A stretch of 64,000 nucleotides of DNA. It comes from Puccinellia tenuiflora. Its lineage: Eukaryota; Streptophyta; Magnoliopsida; Poales; Poaceae. The position numbers were made by a program, and so were the translations under genes. The stretch lies in contig QRDG01001525.1 in assembly GCA_012064385.1 (NCBI GenBank), positions 620,001-684,000 on the forward strand. The letters run 5' to 3'. Shown here piece after piece: positions 19,667 to 30,643 of this stretch. Each line of letters opens with the position of its first letter. Position 1 is the stretch's first letter. The notes beneath the pieces are model-generated. The model did no database searches, was not told where the DNA came from, and worked only from the letters and a program-made list of their open reading frames with translations.

Positions 19667-21900
19667 TCAACTGCTTTCGCTGAGTTTCCCATCATTTTCC
19701 GAGTTCTCAGCGGCGGCGGCTGCAGCATCTGCGGCCTCACCCAAGCCCATCTTCTGTAGCGCATTCGCAAAGCCATCAACATCTGTGGCGGTGATTTTGT
19801 ACGGAGTGTGACTGGGGCCAGGGAAAGACCGTGCTTCCACTTCTTGCTTGTAATCCGAAAGTGCTTTGTTAATGACGCTGCCGACGCTAGCAAATTGCTT
19901 GCAAAATTTTGGCGTAACCTGCAGGTACACCATATTTGTACAGTTTGAGTTTGGTGTGAATCGTAAAAAAATCAATTGCTAGGCAAGGCCAGAATAGGCA
20001 AGTCACATTTACCTTGGCGTGATGTGGATGCTGCATCATCCCTAACAGGTCATGGTACACTAAGACCTGCATGATAAACATGGAACCAACAAATCAAGTG
20101 TCTGTTTTGGAATACCATGGTAAACACAAAACGTTTAAGAACAAGAGGATGTATAGCATTCAGGTGGTATATTTGACAAGGTTTATTTCAGCAAAAATTA
20201 TTCGAGTTATCAAGGTAAGTGTATTGTGCAAAAAAAAATCCAAGCATATATACTGCATGTATTGATGAATAATCGCTTATAGAATTAGAATGAGTATGAC
20301 TACAACAAAACAAAAATTCTTGTCAAACATTAACAAAATCAACACAAATAGAGAATGATGAATAATTGTACCTGCCCACTGCAGAATGGTCCAGCACCAA
20401 TGCCAATCGTTGGGATTTTCAATGCTGATGTCGCAGCAGCTGCCACCGGACCTGGCACACACTCCAACACAACTGAGAAGCAGCCAGCCTCCTGCAAGGC
20501 AAGTGCTGTCTCTACAACCTACACAGATTAGTAGAATAACATGGAGCAAAATGTAAGTGAAGACGCAGAACAGGATACAGGCCCAAATTGCCAACAACCA
20601 AAACTTCAAAAGCAGATACCTTTATAGCACTATCAACTGTCTTCCCCTGTGGCCGAAACCCACCAAGCACACTGATAGCCTGCGGCGTGAGACCAACGTG
20701 CCCCATAACAGCAATTCCAGCCTCCACAATAGACTTGGCTGCACTGATTCTCGATGGAGCTCCTCCTTCCAACTTGATTGCATCCATTCCACCTTCTTTC
20801 AACACCCTCACCGCAGAGTCGACAGCCTATAAGAAAAGGCATATTGTATAAAAAAACTCATTTAAAAAAAACCTAGCTCTTGAACACTGAAGTTGTAGTA
20901 AGAAACAAACTGAGTCTGCATTGCTCCCTTTTTTTTTGTTTAAAAAATATAATTGCAGATGAACCTTTCTGACAAGAACAGCGGAGATCAATTGAACTTA
21001 TTATTACAAAAAGGTCGCCCCATCAGTTTTCTGAAATCAAGGTGAAGTTTTTTTTGACAAAACCTAAAAGAATAAATCAACGGAACAAATTCACCTTAGT
21101 GCAGGGAACAACTAAAGCTACTCTACAAGACATGCAAAATTACTGTTCTCACACGAACAGGCAGGCAACTAGAGAGCTAAAGAAGGGGATTGTAAAACAT
21201 GAATACATGATAATCCTATTCCTACCAGCGGCGTAGCCAGACTTAGGAGTCTGTGGGGTCACTGTTAATTTTTTAATTTTTTCTTCACAGTGTACAGTGA
21301 ATGTACAGTGTTTTAAAGCTATTTTGGTTAAAAGCTGTGGGGTCGGCTGACCCCACAGCCAACACGCAGCTCCGCCACTGATTCCTACCACGGCAGGAGT
21401 AGCAAAGAAGGCAACTGCTAACGGGCGGCATTGCGGCAGCTTCCAAATCCTATCTCCACCAGATCAAATTGGAGGGGACGAGAATGGGGAGGGACGCCCG
21501 TGGGAACTACCTGCGTGGACGAGGACTCGTAGCAGCCGAAGGGGAGGTCGCCGACGAGTAGCGGCCGCAACGCGCCTCGCGCCACGGCGCGGCAGTGCTC
21601 GAGCATGACCTCGAGCGAGATGGGGAGTGTGGTGTCGTGGCCGTGGACGACCATGGCGGCGGAGTCGCCGACGAGGCAGACGTCGATCCCCGCGGAGTCG
21701 ACGTGGACGGCGGAGGGGTAATCGTAGGCGGTGACGACGGTGATGGGCTCCCCGCGGCGGTGCTTCCCGCGGAGGGTCGTGACCGTCACGCGCCGCGCCC
21801 CCGCCGCCTCCTGCGGCCGCGGGCCCCCGTAGACGGTCGACTCCGGCACGTTGCTCAGCATCCGCCGGGCCAGGTGCCGGAAGGCCTGCCGCGTCGCCAT
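19667..21900 (-). CDS. PANB: Ketopantoate hydroxymethyltransferase (3-methyl-2-oxobutanoate hydroxymethyltransferase)
   Basis: KPHMT transfers a one-carbon unit from methylene-tetrahydrofolate to 2-oxoisovalerate, giving ketopantoate, the first committed step of pantothenate and CoA synthesis. In plants it is mitochondrial. Exons on minus: 21511-21900, 20620-20826, 20372-20518, 20013-20066 and 19667-19918. All have GT..AG borders and whole-codon junctions, giving about 349 residues, the normal length. Family signatures are in order: VVTAYDYPSA and VCLVGDSAAM in exon 1 (metal and substrate binding), LVGDLPFGCYE, then DAIKLEGG, VMGHVGLTPQ, VLECVP and IPTIGIGAG, and YHDLLG in exon 4. The start at 21900 precedes a short Arg-rich stretch (RQAFRHLARRML) that fits a mitochondrial presequence. 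No break is seen. Intron 1 carries a MITE. Confidence 0.96.
21226..21380. mobile_element. hAT-type MITE in KPHMT intron 1
   Basis: 155 bp with terminal inverted repeats CAGCGGCGTAGC and CAGTGGCGGAGC, flanked by a perfect 8-bp duplication ATTCCTAC (21218-21225 and 21381-21388). The 8-bp target duplication and CAG ends fit the hAT superfamily. It lies well away from the splice sites. Confidence 0.93.
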
Positions 21901-22140
21901 CGTGCGAAAGCGAAGCGGCGGCGTGCGCCTGTGTCGTTTGGTTGGTGCGACACGAGGGCGACGGGACGCCTCAGATAGTGGATATTGAGAATTTTGGAGA
22001 ATGGGGAAACACGGGGGAAAGTGGATTTCGGCTGGAATTCGGAAAAGGACGCGCGGCGTTTGAAGGGAAAATATTTGACGAAAATAACACATCTTCGTTC
22101 GCACTTATTTTTGGAAAAATCTTCATTGACACTTTTTTTA
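21901..22140 (-). promoter_or_regulatory. KPHMT upstream region
   Basis: Presumed promoter and 5' UTR. No clear TATA box at a standard distance could be picked out by eye. It is bounded by the repeat that begins near 22150. Confidence 0.4.
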
Positions 22141-22149
22141 GGGCAGTAC

Positions 22150-23610
22150 TGAGCGTCCCTGGGGGATCGGAGGTTTCCATCCCGGGTCCCCTGAGTGACA
22201 CGTGTCCCCTTTTTCTTTTTAAATCCCGCTTTTGCTACCAAGTAGCAAATAACGGTACCCGCGGTAGCAAAAAAAAATGCTATTGTAGCAAAAAATGATT
22301 CGAACATAAATAGAAAAAATACCATCAGACAGAGAACTCGCTGGAGACTTCGCCGGAGACCTCATAACAAAAAAAATTATGCTATCGTAGCAAACCGACC
22401 ACGTTGAAGACATCGGCGAAGACCTGGCCAGAGACATCGGAGCAAAATCTTTATACTATTGTAGCAAAACCACATAACTAAAATAGCAAAAACCTTGTTA
22501 TATTGTAGCATAGTAGCAATAATTCTTCCGACGAGGTCCTCCGGTGAGATGCAAAACATCAGACACAAATTGTAGCCAAAATATTCTTCTTATGATGCAA
22601 ATCCATAGAACGTATGGTGCAAAATCTCAAACAGTTGTAGCAAAACAACTCTTTGCATGATGCAAAAACATGGCTATTGTAGCATAGAAATTTCACCTAT
22701 GGTGCAAATCAAAAAAACTGTGGTAGCAACGCCACTCCGGTGGGCGCACGGGCGCACCCTTCACACCGGCGTCGTCCTTGCGGCCATCAAGGGGGGGGGG
22801 GGGGGGGGGGGGCACCGGTGGCAGCGGTCGATGCAGGTAGAGACCTTCAGTAGCACTGCTGCCCTTCCTTGGTAGCACCATCAGCTTCGCATTCGCAGCT
22901 CCGACCACCCCGTATTGCAGCAGCGTCGCCTCCTCTGTGTAGCTCTGGCGAATACATCCGGCTAACCGTTGGCAGCAACACCGGCCACTTCATGTAGCAT
23001 CGGCGGCCGCTACAGGAAGCACCGCTAGGCAGCTGTTGTAGTCCTCCCCTTTGCAGCATCTCCTCGCAGTACGGCTGCCCGCCGATGGCAGCACGGTTGC
23101 CCGCCAGCACCGGTCCTCTCAGCACTGCAGGCCCCGTCGTCGCCGTCGTCGAGTCCCCGCAGCGATTAGGGGTTGGCGGGGTGCAAGATGGAGAGGAGAG
23201 AGCTGGGCGAGAATCCCGCGGCTCGCTGCAGCCGGAGGTGCTCGAGGAGGCCGTGAGCTCGGGACGGAGGATCTCGCGCTCAAGTGCGACCGTCACGCCG
23301 AGAGCGTTGGCGAATCCCGCCCTGGTGCTCGCCGCGGCCTCAATCTCCGGTCGCTCCGCGCCATCACCGACGTCAGGGTCGATGCGCTCGCCTCAGGGGA
23401 CGGCGTGGGCTGATGGCAGCGGCACGTTGCGAGCTCTCTGATGTGGAGGCGACGGGGATGGGGATGCAAGATATTGGGGAGAAAAACGAGCGGAGGCGGA
23501 AGGATAAGGTGCAGCGCGTGGGTGGAATCCAAAGTATATGGCCACGCGAGGGGACACATGTCGTGCATGCGACCCGGAGGATGGCGAGGCGTGATCCCCC
23601 GGGGGAACCC
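22150..23610. mobile_element. Putative non-autonomous DNA transposon with GTAGCAAAA repeats
   Basis: The left end region (GGGGGATC near 22160, ACACGTGTCCC near 22198) and the right end region (GGGACACATGT near 23552, GATCCCCCGGGGG near 23591) are inverted relatives, suggesting long imperfect terminal inverted repeats. From 22240 to 22730 the motif TGTAGCAAAA or TAGCAAA recurs many times; the rest to 23450 is GC-rich. No credible coding frame. A target duplication could not be identified, so superfamily is undetermined. Confidence 0.45.
22791..22812 (+). repeat. Homopolymer G22
   Basis: Twenty-two consecutive G. The length may be unreliable in the assembly. Confidence 0.95.
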
Positions 23611-23929
23611 AATCATTTCCCCTTTTTTTACCTCCAAAAATCTCCGTTTCCACTTTGAAACAAACGACATACTTTGTGGTGTGAGAAAATTACATATTGC
23701 CACCATAACTAAGGTTAGGGTTTCAAAAAATCATCATTCATGTAACGTGCAGTTAGTAAGCTAGTACAAAGTTATAAGAAGCACTAACCGATCTACTAAG
23801 CCGCGCTAACAATAATTCTGATCGATGGACCAGTTGTTAGGCTAATCGTGGCACGCCGCAACCGTTAGGGGCGTTCAACCAAATACATCAACTTGTATAA
23901 GTTTATCTAAAAATCTGTGCGTAACGGTT
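23611..23929. other. Unassigned AT-rich spacer
   Basis: No gene or recognised repeat. Confidence 0.4.
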
Positions 23930-24790
23930 GGATTTTGGGACCTATTTAATGGTGTTTTTCTCACAATGGTTTCTAAGTTTTGGCACATGGTTTTTTCCTC
24001 CATTGTTGATCTTTAAATTTTGCTACCTATTAATTCCTTCAATAGTTTTTTCCCTATTTTGGAGAAAAGAGAGAGGTGGTCTAAATCTATATTTTCACCA
24101 GTTCATATCTCTTCCATGTAAGGGGAACATTTGGATTTGGATCTTGAAATGATTTGATGTTCTCCTACTTTAATCTTCTCTCATATTTTACCATAGCATT
24201 ATTTTTTATGGGGCTTGGGAGTGAAGGATTTGAACACTTCTTATGTTATTGTCATTGTATTAGTTGCATCGGTTTGAATTCTCTGGTGATTTCTGAAATT
24301 AAAATTTGAAAAGTTTATTACTATTGGCTTATTGGATACCCTAAAGCTTGTTCCTCTTGAGTGTTTGGACGCCCTAGACGGTGTGGTGTTAAATTTTGAC
24401 AAGTTTCAGGAGCCTCCGATTGAATATTGCCATGAATAATTTGTACAGGTCTGGTGACAGTCCACTCAGTGCTGGGAAGGATCGAGAAGAATACAATTTC
24501 AACAGACAATAGTCTCTGCAAGGGTGTGAATTTTGGGATATATCGTCGTCTTCGTCTGTCTCAGTTATCTCTATGTTCGAACTCTACTACTTATGGATTT
24601 ACACAGTAATGGCCACCAAAATTGAAGTTATATTTTTTTGCTATCACCTTGGGATAACCTTTTGGTACACATAGTTGAGCGTAGCTATTTAGGTTTTATA
24701 CTTTCTATTTTGTATTTATTCAATACATAATCATAATTATTTTAAATCGCATATTCATCCTTCTCTAGTCGACATCCACATCCTTTCGAT
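23930..24790 (+). mobile_element. Decayed relic of the long LTR family
   Basis: The order of segments follows the 3' half of the LTR at 2079-4564: a TTTGGAGAAA-like line, GTAAGGGGAAC, the CATAGCATTA line, GTGAAGGATTTGA, TTGCATCGG, and a final TTCTCTAGTCGACATC that parallels the LTR's TCTAGGCGACATC. Identity is low and many indels exist, so this is an old copy. Confidence 0.7.
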
Positions 24791-25240
24791 ATGTCTACAA
24801 ACCCTGACAGCAGACATATTTTTGAGGATGACAAACACATTTTCGAAACCACCGGTAGAGATGCGACTAGTTTGAGAGGCATACTTACTACAGTACTTTT
24901 TTTAATGACATGATACACAATACTTGACCATCACACGGGTGTCTTTTTCATAATGTTTGGAGAGTATCACTTGTGCAGCCATTTCGGTATAGACGGGCAT
25001 GTGTCTAATGTGGCAAATCATTTTTTTGGTCATGTATGATACTACTTGTAATACCCTATCGTGACTAGTTTTAAAACGACATGCCCCACTTGTTTTTGTT
25101 ATAATGACCTGATACGTACTGACGGCTCGTACAGGGAATTTAACCTTTTCATGCTTACTTTAACTAGTTATTTCGGTTTTCTACTGGCTGCTTTAACTAC
25201 CTTTCCAATCTCCGTGTTTCAAAGAGAAAATGACAATGGT
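24791..25240. other. Unassigned spacer
   Basis: AT-rich, no gene or clear repeat. Confidence 0.4.
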
Positions 25241-25244
25241 TAGA

Positions 25245-25345
25245 GATGTTTAGATAGATGCTTAGAAAAAGGATGTCATTTCTTTGTCTAGATTTAAATG
25301 TATCTAGTCACTAAATGACATCCTTTTTAGGACAGAGATAGTATT
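25245..25345. mobile_element. Degenerate Stowaway-like MITE
   Basis: AAAGGATGTCATTT and AAATGACATCCTTTTT face each other around the internal TAGATTTAAATGTATCTAG typical of Triticeae Stowaway elements. The ends are eroded, so the borders are approximate. Confidence 0.55.
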
Positions 25346-25372
25346 TATTTATATTAGACAATATATAACTGA

Positions 25373-26800
25373 CACTATAAGGAAAAGCCTAATCACCGGC
25401 GTGCCATTTTTATGTTATTGGCGAAAACCTCCCATGCCGGTAACCTCACGCTAGTGCTATTTTGAATCACCAGCGAGTGTGAGGCCACGCCGGTGATATT
25501 TTGAATCACCGGCGAGTGTGAGGCACACCAATGAACTGTAGTATCACTGGCGAGGGCGACCACACCAGCGGTCAGAATTCTAGGATAAAAAAAAATACAC
25601 CGCCGTATACGTCATCGTATACGCCGTCATGGGTGGAGCTAGTCCGTTGGCGTGCGCCGCTGTGCGCTGCTGACTTCGACGCCGGCGAGCTCCTGGTAAT
25701 CGACGCTGGCGAGCTCTAGTAGCCTCCCTCCATCCCTCGTTGTGCAGACGGGCCGACGTCGGTGCAGATGGCGGGCGTGGCCGGGAGGAGCTCCGCCCGC
25801 GGACGCGGTCGGGAGGATCTCCGGTCACGGACGGTCGGAAGAGGAGGACGGTGACGAGGCGGAGCTCCGGCCATGGAGGACGGCGACGAGGCCCTTCGAG
25901 GACGGCGACGCTCGGGCGGAGCTTGGCGACGGGGAAGCGGAGCTCCGGCCATGGAGAAAGAGATAGAAGGAGAGGGCGAGATGGAGAGGAGGAGGAGAAG
26001 AGTAGGTAAGAAGATGTGCCAATCCATACCTATATCCTCTCAGCCAATCAGGAGCAAAAAAGAAAAGAGAACACAGATCGTGTGCTAGTTTAAGTTGTTG
26101 GGGAGCTGTCGGATCGTTGGGATCACCGGCGCGTCTATTTTTACATCACAAGCATGTCGAGTTTTGCCCCAAAATCTTAAACTTTAAAAAACTAAATGTT
26201 CCCTTTCGAATTTGGGGATTTTGTATACCGAAAACTGCTCAAAAGGCGTTCGGTGATTTGATTTGGATGTAACTTTTTCTCTAGTTTTTTTAAGCTATTA
26301 AACATCAAAATCCGAGTTAGTATGCAAAAGTTATTGCCGTTTTACTCTTCCATAAAGTTTTTTTTTTGCAAAATACATAGAAATTCATGTTTGTTAATTT
26401 ACCTAACAAGTAGGGAACCTAACATAACTACATCTTAAAAGATTTTACTTTTTGAATTTTTTATCATTTTCTATAATTTTTTCCAAAACTAAAAAGGCGA
26501 TACACGGGTTGCATGGGAGGAAAACTGGCAGACAAGGGATCACCGACGTGTGTAGTTGTATCCACACGTCGTTACTGAAAAGAAATATATTACCGGCGTG
26601 CATTTAGCTCCGCACGCCAGTACTAATGTACGTGTAATCTGCTAACTTTTTTCCACGTATCATCGGCGCACGCCAGGCGTGGACGGATTACGCACGCTGG
26701 TGATATGTTCCGAAATCTGGTGAGAGAATAGCACCGGCATGGATTGTTAGATACTCGTCAGTAATTACATGCCGGCTATAAGCAGTTTCCTTGTAGCGTG
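25373..26800. mobile_element. Small CACTA-like non-autonomous element
   Basis: The left end CACTATAAGGAAA and right end CACGCTACAAGGAAA (minus) are imperfect inverted termini. The motif TCACCGGCG, or close variants, recurs near both ends. The interior is non-coding; GC-rich frames around 25620-26020 look fortuitous. No matching 3-bp duplication was seen (TGA left, AGC right), so the superfamily call is moderate. Confidence 0.6.
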
Positions 26801-26929
26801 AGCATCTTTTTTATACAAAATAAGCACAGTTATTTAAGAAAAGCTTGTTTTATTTCTTAAGCTTCTTTAAACACACTACATTGTCCATGGCTTTAGATGT
26901 CAATCAAAACTTAAACGATTAATCTACTT
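26801..26929. other. Short spacer
   Basis: Nothing recognised. Confidence 0.4.
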
Positions 26930-27905
26930 AGCAACCGTGCCCTACAATACAAGATTATTCTCTCCGGCGGGATGGTCGTATAGATTCCTCCCTATAAGGG
27001 TGGAGGGGCCAACGGATGCATGCATCCATGGAATCTTTTCCCAAATCCGAATTTTTAAAATGATTTATCTCTTAAACCGTCAATGCAATTGACGATCCGT
27101 CTTCACCGTTGGGTTCGTCTCGATGAGTACTTCAAAACAAGATCCCATCTTAATATGTTTTGACGACTTTTTTTTCGTCATCAGTTGGCAGGTTATTATA
27201 CCTTACTTGCCATGCTACTGGTTAACAGTTACTCTCCAAATAGCACACAATTACCAGATAATATTTATATGTGTTTCATCGTAGCAAGGATCTATATGTC
27301 CAGAGAATGGGTATTTGATGCACTTTAAACTCGAAAAAGATCAAATTAACATCAAGAAAGACTTAAATTGGTGAGTAGCGAAGTTTAAAAAACCTGATAA
27401 CCATTTGATTTTAACCTGGTGACCAACGTGACTATGCTTGGTGACCAAATGACTATAATCTGGCAAGTAAGGTCAGATTTATTTTTTATTAAAACATATA
27501 AACATGGGATCTAAACATATAAAAGATCACATTAACATCAGGGTAGGCTTATATTGGTGAGTAGCAAAGTTCAAATAACCTGTTAACTTTTTATTTTAAC
27601 CTGGTGACCAACATGATAATATCCTGGTGACCAAAACTATAACCTGGCAACTAGAGTGAAGAAAAAAATATTATCGAAACATATCAATATGAGATCTACT
27701 TTCGAAGATCTCGGCGCGACTAAGCTAACCGTGAAAACGGATCTGAGTTTTGACTTACGGTTCAAGAGATAAAACATTTTAAAGTTTGGGATCCAATAAA
27801 AAAGTCCATACGCGAGTTGGCTAGTTACCTGCATACATAGGTTAATTATCTAATTCCATCCGTGCACACGGACGGCTAATCTAGGGCACGTGCCCTAGGT
27901 AGCAC
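26930..27905. mobile_element. Foldback-type element, copy A
   Basis: Outer ends carry GTGCCCTA / TAGGGCACGTGCCC. Inner arms at about 27060-27180 and 27670-27785 are inverted relatives (GATCCCATCTTAATATGTTTT left; CATATCAATATGAGATC right). Between them, short units of the type CCTGGTGACCAA are reiterated. No coding frame. Copies B (52975-53680) and C (29450 onwards) share the arms. Confidence 0.65.
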
Positions 27906-28522
27906 AGTCCAAACTTAAAAGAAGTCTAAGGGTTCGTTTGACACTTGTTATTTTAATTCATTTGATAGAAATAAAATAACGTTATCATTTTGTTTCATGA
28001 AAGATGAAATGACAGGATTAGAAGTAGGAATTGTCACCGATACAATATTTACATACAATAGATATTTGCTGAAATTTCAAATGAAATAATATAAACATTT
28101 GATGTAATTCTAAATAATAACATATCCAGTTTGATGACAGCCAGGATGATTATAAAATCACAAATGAATTCCAGAATTCTGAGAGGTGACATTAATTCAT
28201 GTGTTACTCTTTTAGCGTTCGTTCGCCTGGACGACCGTACGTGGCTGCTCCACCCTGCACGGTGAAAAAAGATGACATGAAGGCTAAGCCAAAGGATGAT
28301 TGAACTTGAACAGAGACTGATTATCATATATTCTGTGTGCTTATTTTGCTCACCAAAAAGTTCAGAAATACAACACATATTACACGTCAATGCACACCCA
28401 CACCGACGCTAGTAAAAAAAACACTACCCGACGTACTCGTCGACAACGTCCCGGGCCCGCGAGTGCCGACGGAGCGCACCAGCCGGTACAGCACGAAGAC
28501 CGTCACTCACTACGCGCGGCGT
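27906..28522. other. LEA14 downstream region
   Basis: AT-rich spacer, then the probable 3' UTR of the LEA14 gene. Nothing else recognised. Confidence 0.45.
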
Positions 28523-28978
28523 CTAGAACAGGTCGGAGAGCGTGGGCAGCTTGAGCTCGCCGGCCGTGGTGAGCGGCAGCGTGAAGTTGCCGATGACGGG
28601 GAGGTCGACGGTGAGCCCCACGCGCATCTCGTAGTCGAGGTCCCAGTCACTGCCGGCGTCCTTGGCCAGGCTCATCAGGAAGTCGTAGGGCACCTTCACG
28701 GGCAGGTCGAGGCTGGTGGTGCCGCCGCCGGTGAGAGACCCCGGGTCAGGCATCGTCCCGGAGGCCACCTCCCGGCCGGCGCACTTGAGGGAGTAGCTGA
28801 TCTCGCAGATCGGGATGGTGTGGGAGTAGGGGTTGCGCACGTCGAGGCGGCCGGACAGGGTGGCGCCGTCGCGGCCGACGTGCTTCACCGACATGTCGGA
28901 CATGTCCGCCTCCGGCTTCTGCACCCCGGACACCTTCTCCGCCAGGAACCCCTTCGCCTTGTCCATCAGCTGCGACAT
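28523..28978 (-). CDS. LEA14: LEA14-type late embryogenesis abundant protein (LEA_2 family)
   Basis: Single uninterrupted frame of 151 residues from ATG at 28978. An in-frame GTG lies 7 codons upstream but is a poor start. The protein matches the LEA_2/WHy family in order: MSQLMDKAKGFLAEKV at the start, then PEADMSDMSVKHV, VRNPYSHTIPICEI, the PDPGSL turn, VKVPYDFLMSLAKD, DWDLDYEMRVGL, VDLPVIGNFTLPL and a C-terminus KLPTLSDLF. Length equals the usual 151 of plant LEA14 proteins, which are soluble, folded beta-sandwich proteins induced by drought, salt and ABA. No signal peptide or membrane segment. Strong GC bias, unlike the surrounding repeats. It looks intact. Confidence 0.96.
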   Translation of the reverse strand: MSQLMDKAKGFLAEKVSGVQKPEADMSDMSVKHVGRDGATLSGRLDVRNPYSHTIPICEISYSLKCAGREVASGTMPDPGSLTGGGTTSLDLPVKVPYDFLMSLAKDAGSDWDLDYEMRVGLTVDLPVIGNFTLPLTTAGELKLPTLSDLF

Positions 28979-29108
28979 GTTCGCTGGACTGATGATCACA
29001 CTCGTCGGAAGCTTCTCTAGCTCGTGATGTGATGGATCGTTGTCGAAGTTTAATTCTGTGCTGCTGCTGTGATCTGATCTGATGGTGTTGCACGGTGGCG
29101 ATCCCTGG

Positions 29109-29116
29109 AATATAAA
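29109..29116 (-). promoter_or_regulatory. Probable TATA box of LEA14
   Basis: CTTTATATTCC on the minus strand lies about 130 bp upstream of the ATG, a plausible distance for a plant gene with a roughly 100-bp leader. Confidence 0.6.
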
Positions 29117-29153
29117 GGGCCGGGATTGGAATTGGGGCGGCGTTTACGCGGCG

Positions 29154-29204
29154 GACACGTTGAGGGATGCGTGGTAGGCGCGCGTCGGCACGGGAGAAGT
29201 CGGC
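29154..29204 (-). promoter_or_regulatory. ABRE and DRE-core motifs upstream of LEA14
   Basis: ACGTGTC (minus, 29154-29160) is an ABA-responsive element core. GCCGAC (minus) at 29184-29189 and 29199-29204 is the DRE/CRT core bound by DREB/CBF factors. Clustering within 80 bp upstream of the TATA box fits a dehydration- or cold-induced LEA gene. Short motifs occur by chance, so this is supportive only. Confidence 0.55.
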
Positions 29205-29449
29205 CAACAGGAGGAAGACGGGTGGGCACGCGTCATCCTCATCCGTAATGCGTGGTGGCCGCGCTGTCGGCACGGGACACAGAAGCACGACTTGTGCAAC
29301 ACTACTACACTAGACTTGATATCCATCTTTCTTCGTTCATTGCTATTTTTGTTAATTTAAGGACGCAACTAGCTATAGGCGGCTTTGATTTGGCAAAAAA
29401 GTACACGGTCAGGAGAGCGGGTTGACCAAATTAGTATGCATGTATAAAA
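29205..29449. other. LEA14 distal upstream region
   Basis: Further GCCGAC-like matches at about 29264-29269; otherwise nothing recognised. Confidence 0.4.
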
Positions 29450-30161
29450 AATCAAAAAAACTAATGTCATCCCGTGTTAAATGTTAAATTTGAAAATTTA
29501 AAATGTTTTGTAGCTCAAACCGTTTATGCGATTTATAATCCGTTTTCACGGTTGACCTAGTCGCGTTGAAATCTTCGAAACTAGATCTCATGTTGATATG
29601 TTCCGACGATATTTTTTTTGACCCAAAAGTTACCAACCTACTAACACGTGAGTTATCATATTGTGTTATAGTATAAGTTACCACCCATGTAATGATTACA
29701 TTTTGGTTCGAAACTATATCTCACTTTTGGTTGTTCTTTTCAATTCTTTCGAGTTTTGAAGTTACCCCCTGGTTTCATATATGAGATAACACTTTGGGCG
29801 GTAAAATGTATCGTGTAAAATAGTTAAATATACACTAAAACTAGCTTCATAATACTTATGAAGATATTTTCGTCGATTACATGGTGACAACTACACCCCT
29901 AAAAAGAGATGGGTTACTCCATCACTACTAGTGGGTAACTCAATCAGTATAGGGTGGATAACTCCACCGGTCTAGTTTGGCCAAATCAATTATTACTCGT
30001 GGGTAACTCCATCACAACTGAGTGTGTATCTTAATCGGTTTAGGGTGGGTAACTCTATTACTACTGGGCGATAAATTCACTAGTTTACGGTTGGTAACTC
30101 CTTCAGTTTAGGGTGGTTAACTTCATCACTATTGGGTGATAACTTTATTAGTTTAGGGTTG
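29450..30161. mobile_element. Foldback-type element, copy C, left part, with minisatellite
   Basis: 29480-29620 matches the arms of copies A and B (GATCTCATGTTGATATGTT and surrounding). From about 29890 the sequence becomes a degenerate tandem array of a unit like GGGTAACTCCATCACTACT. The array is broken at 30161 by an LTR element and resumes at 32948. Confidence 0.6.
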
Positions 30162-30643
30162 TGTCGTGGATATGGGACACGGGTATCCGTAAGGAGTACT
30201 AACGAGGCCCATCAGGAGGAAGCCCAGCAAGCCGACTCCAGTCATAATAGGAAAAGGACTCACCTTTCCAACTTGTAATAGATTAGCCGAGTTCTAAGAG
30301 GACTCTACTTGTAACTCGGCCCTCCATCTTTATAAGGAGGAGCCGGGAGCACCAAAAGGGACAACTTAGAGAATCCTAGACAGACCCAACACAACCAAGA
30401 CAGACGGGACAGAGCCCGATAGATTAGACAATTCCAATAGAGGAGCCGCCTCATCGGCGACTTCCACCATGAGAGGAATACAACCTAGCCACAAACAGCA
30501 CGTAGGGATATTACCGGATGATGTTTCCCGGGTCCCGAAGCTGTATAAATCCTTTCTCCCGTGTCGTTCGTCTACTAACCCACATCGACGATGCCCGCGC
30601 GTACATAGTCCCGTATCTTCACCGTTGATGTAAACCATCGACA
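30162..30643 (+). repeat. 5' LTR (482 bp)
   Basis: TGTCGTGGATATGGG start, CATCGACA end. A promoter-like TATAAGG follows a CTTTATAAGGAGGAGCC context near 30331. Confidence 0.92.

Noticed and set aside
21595..21978. 127-residue plus-strand frame
   Set aside because: Antisense shadow of KPHMT exon 1.
25580..26027. GC-rich open frames
   Set aside because: Overlapping frames on both strands inside a CACTA-like element, low complexity, no domain.
28337..29020. 227-residue plus-strand frame
   Set aside because: Antisense shadow of the LEA14 gene caused by its GC bias.
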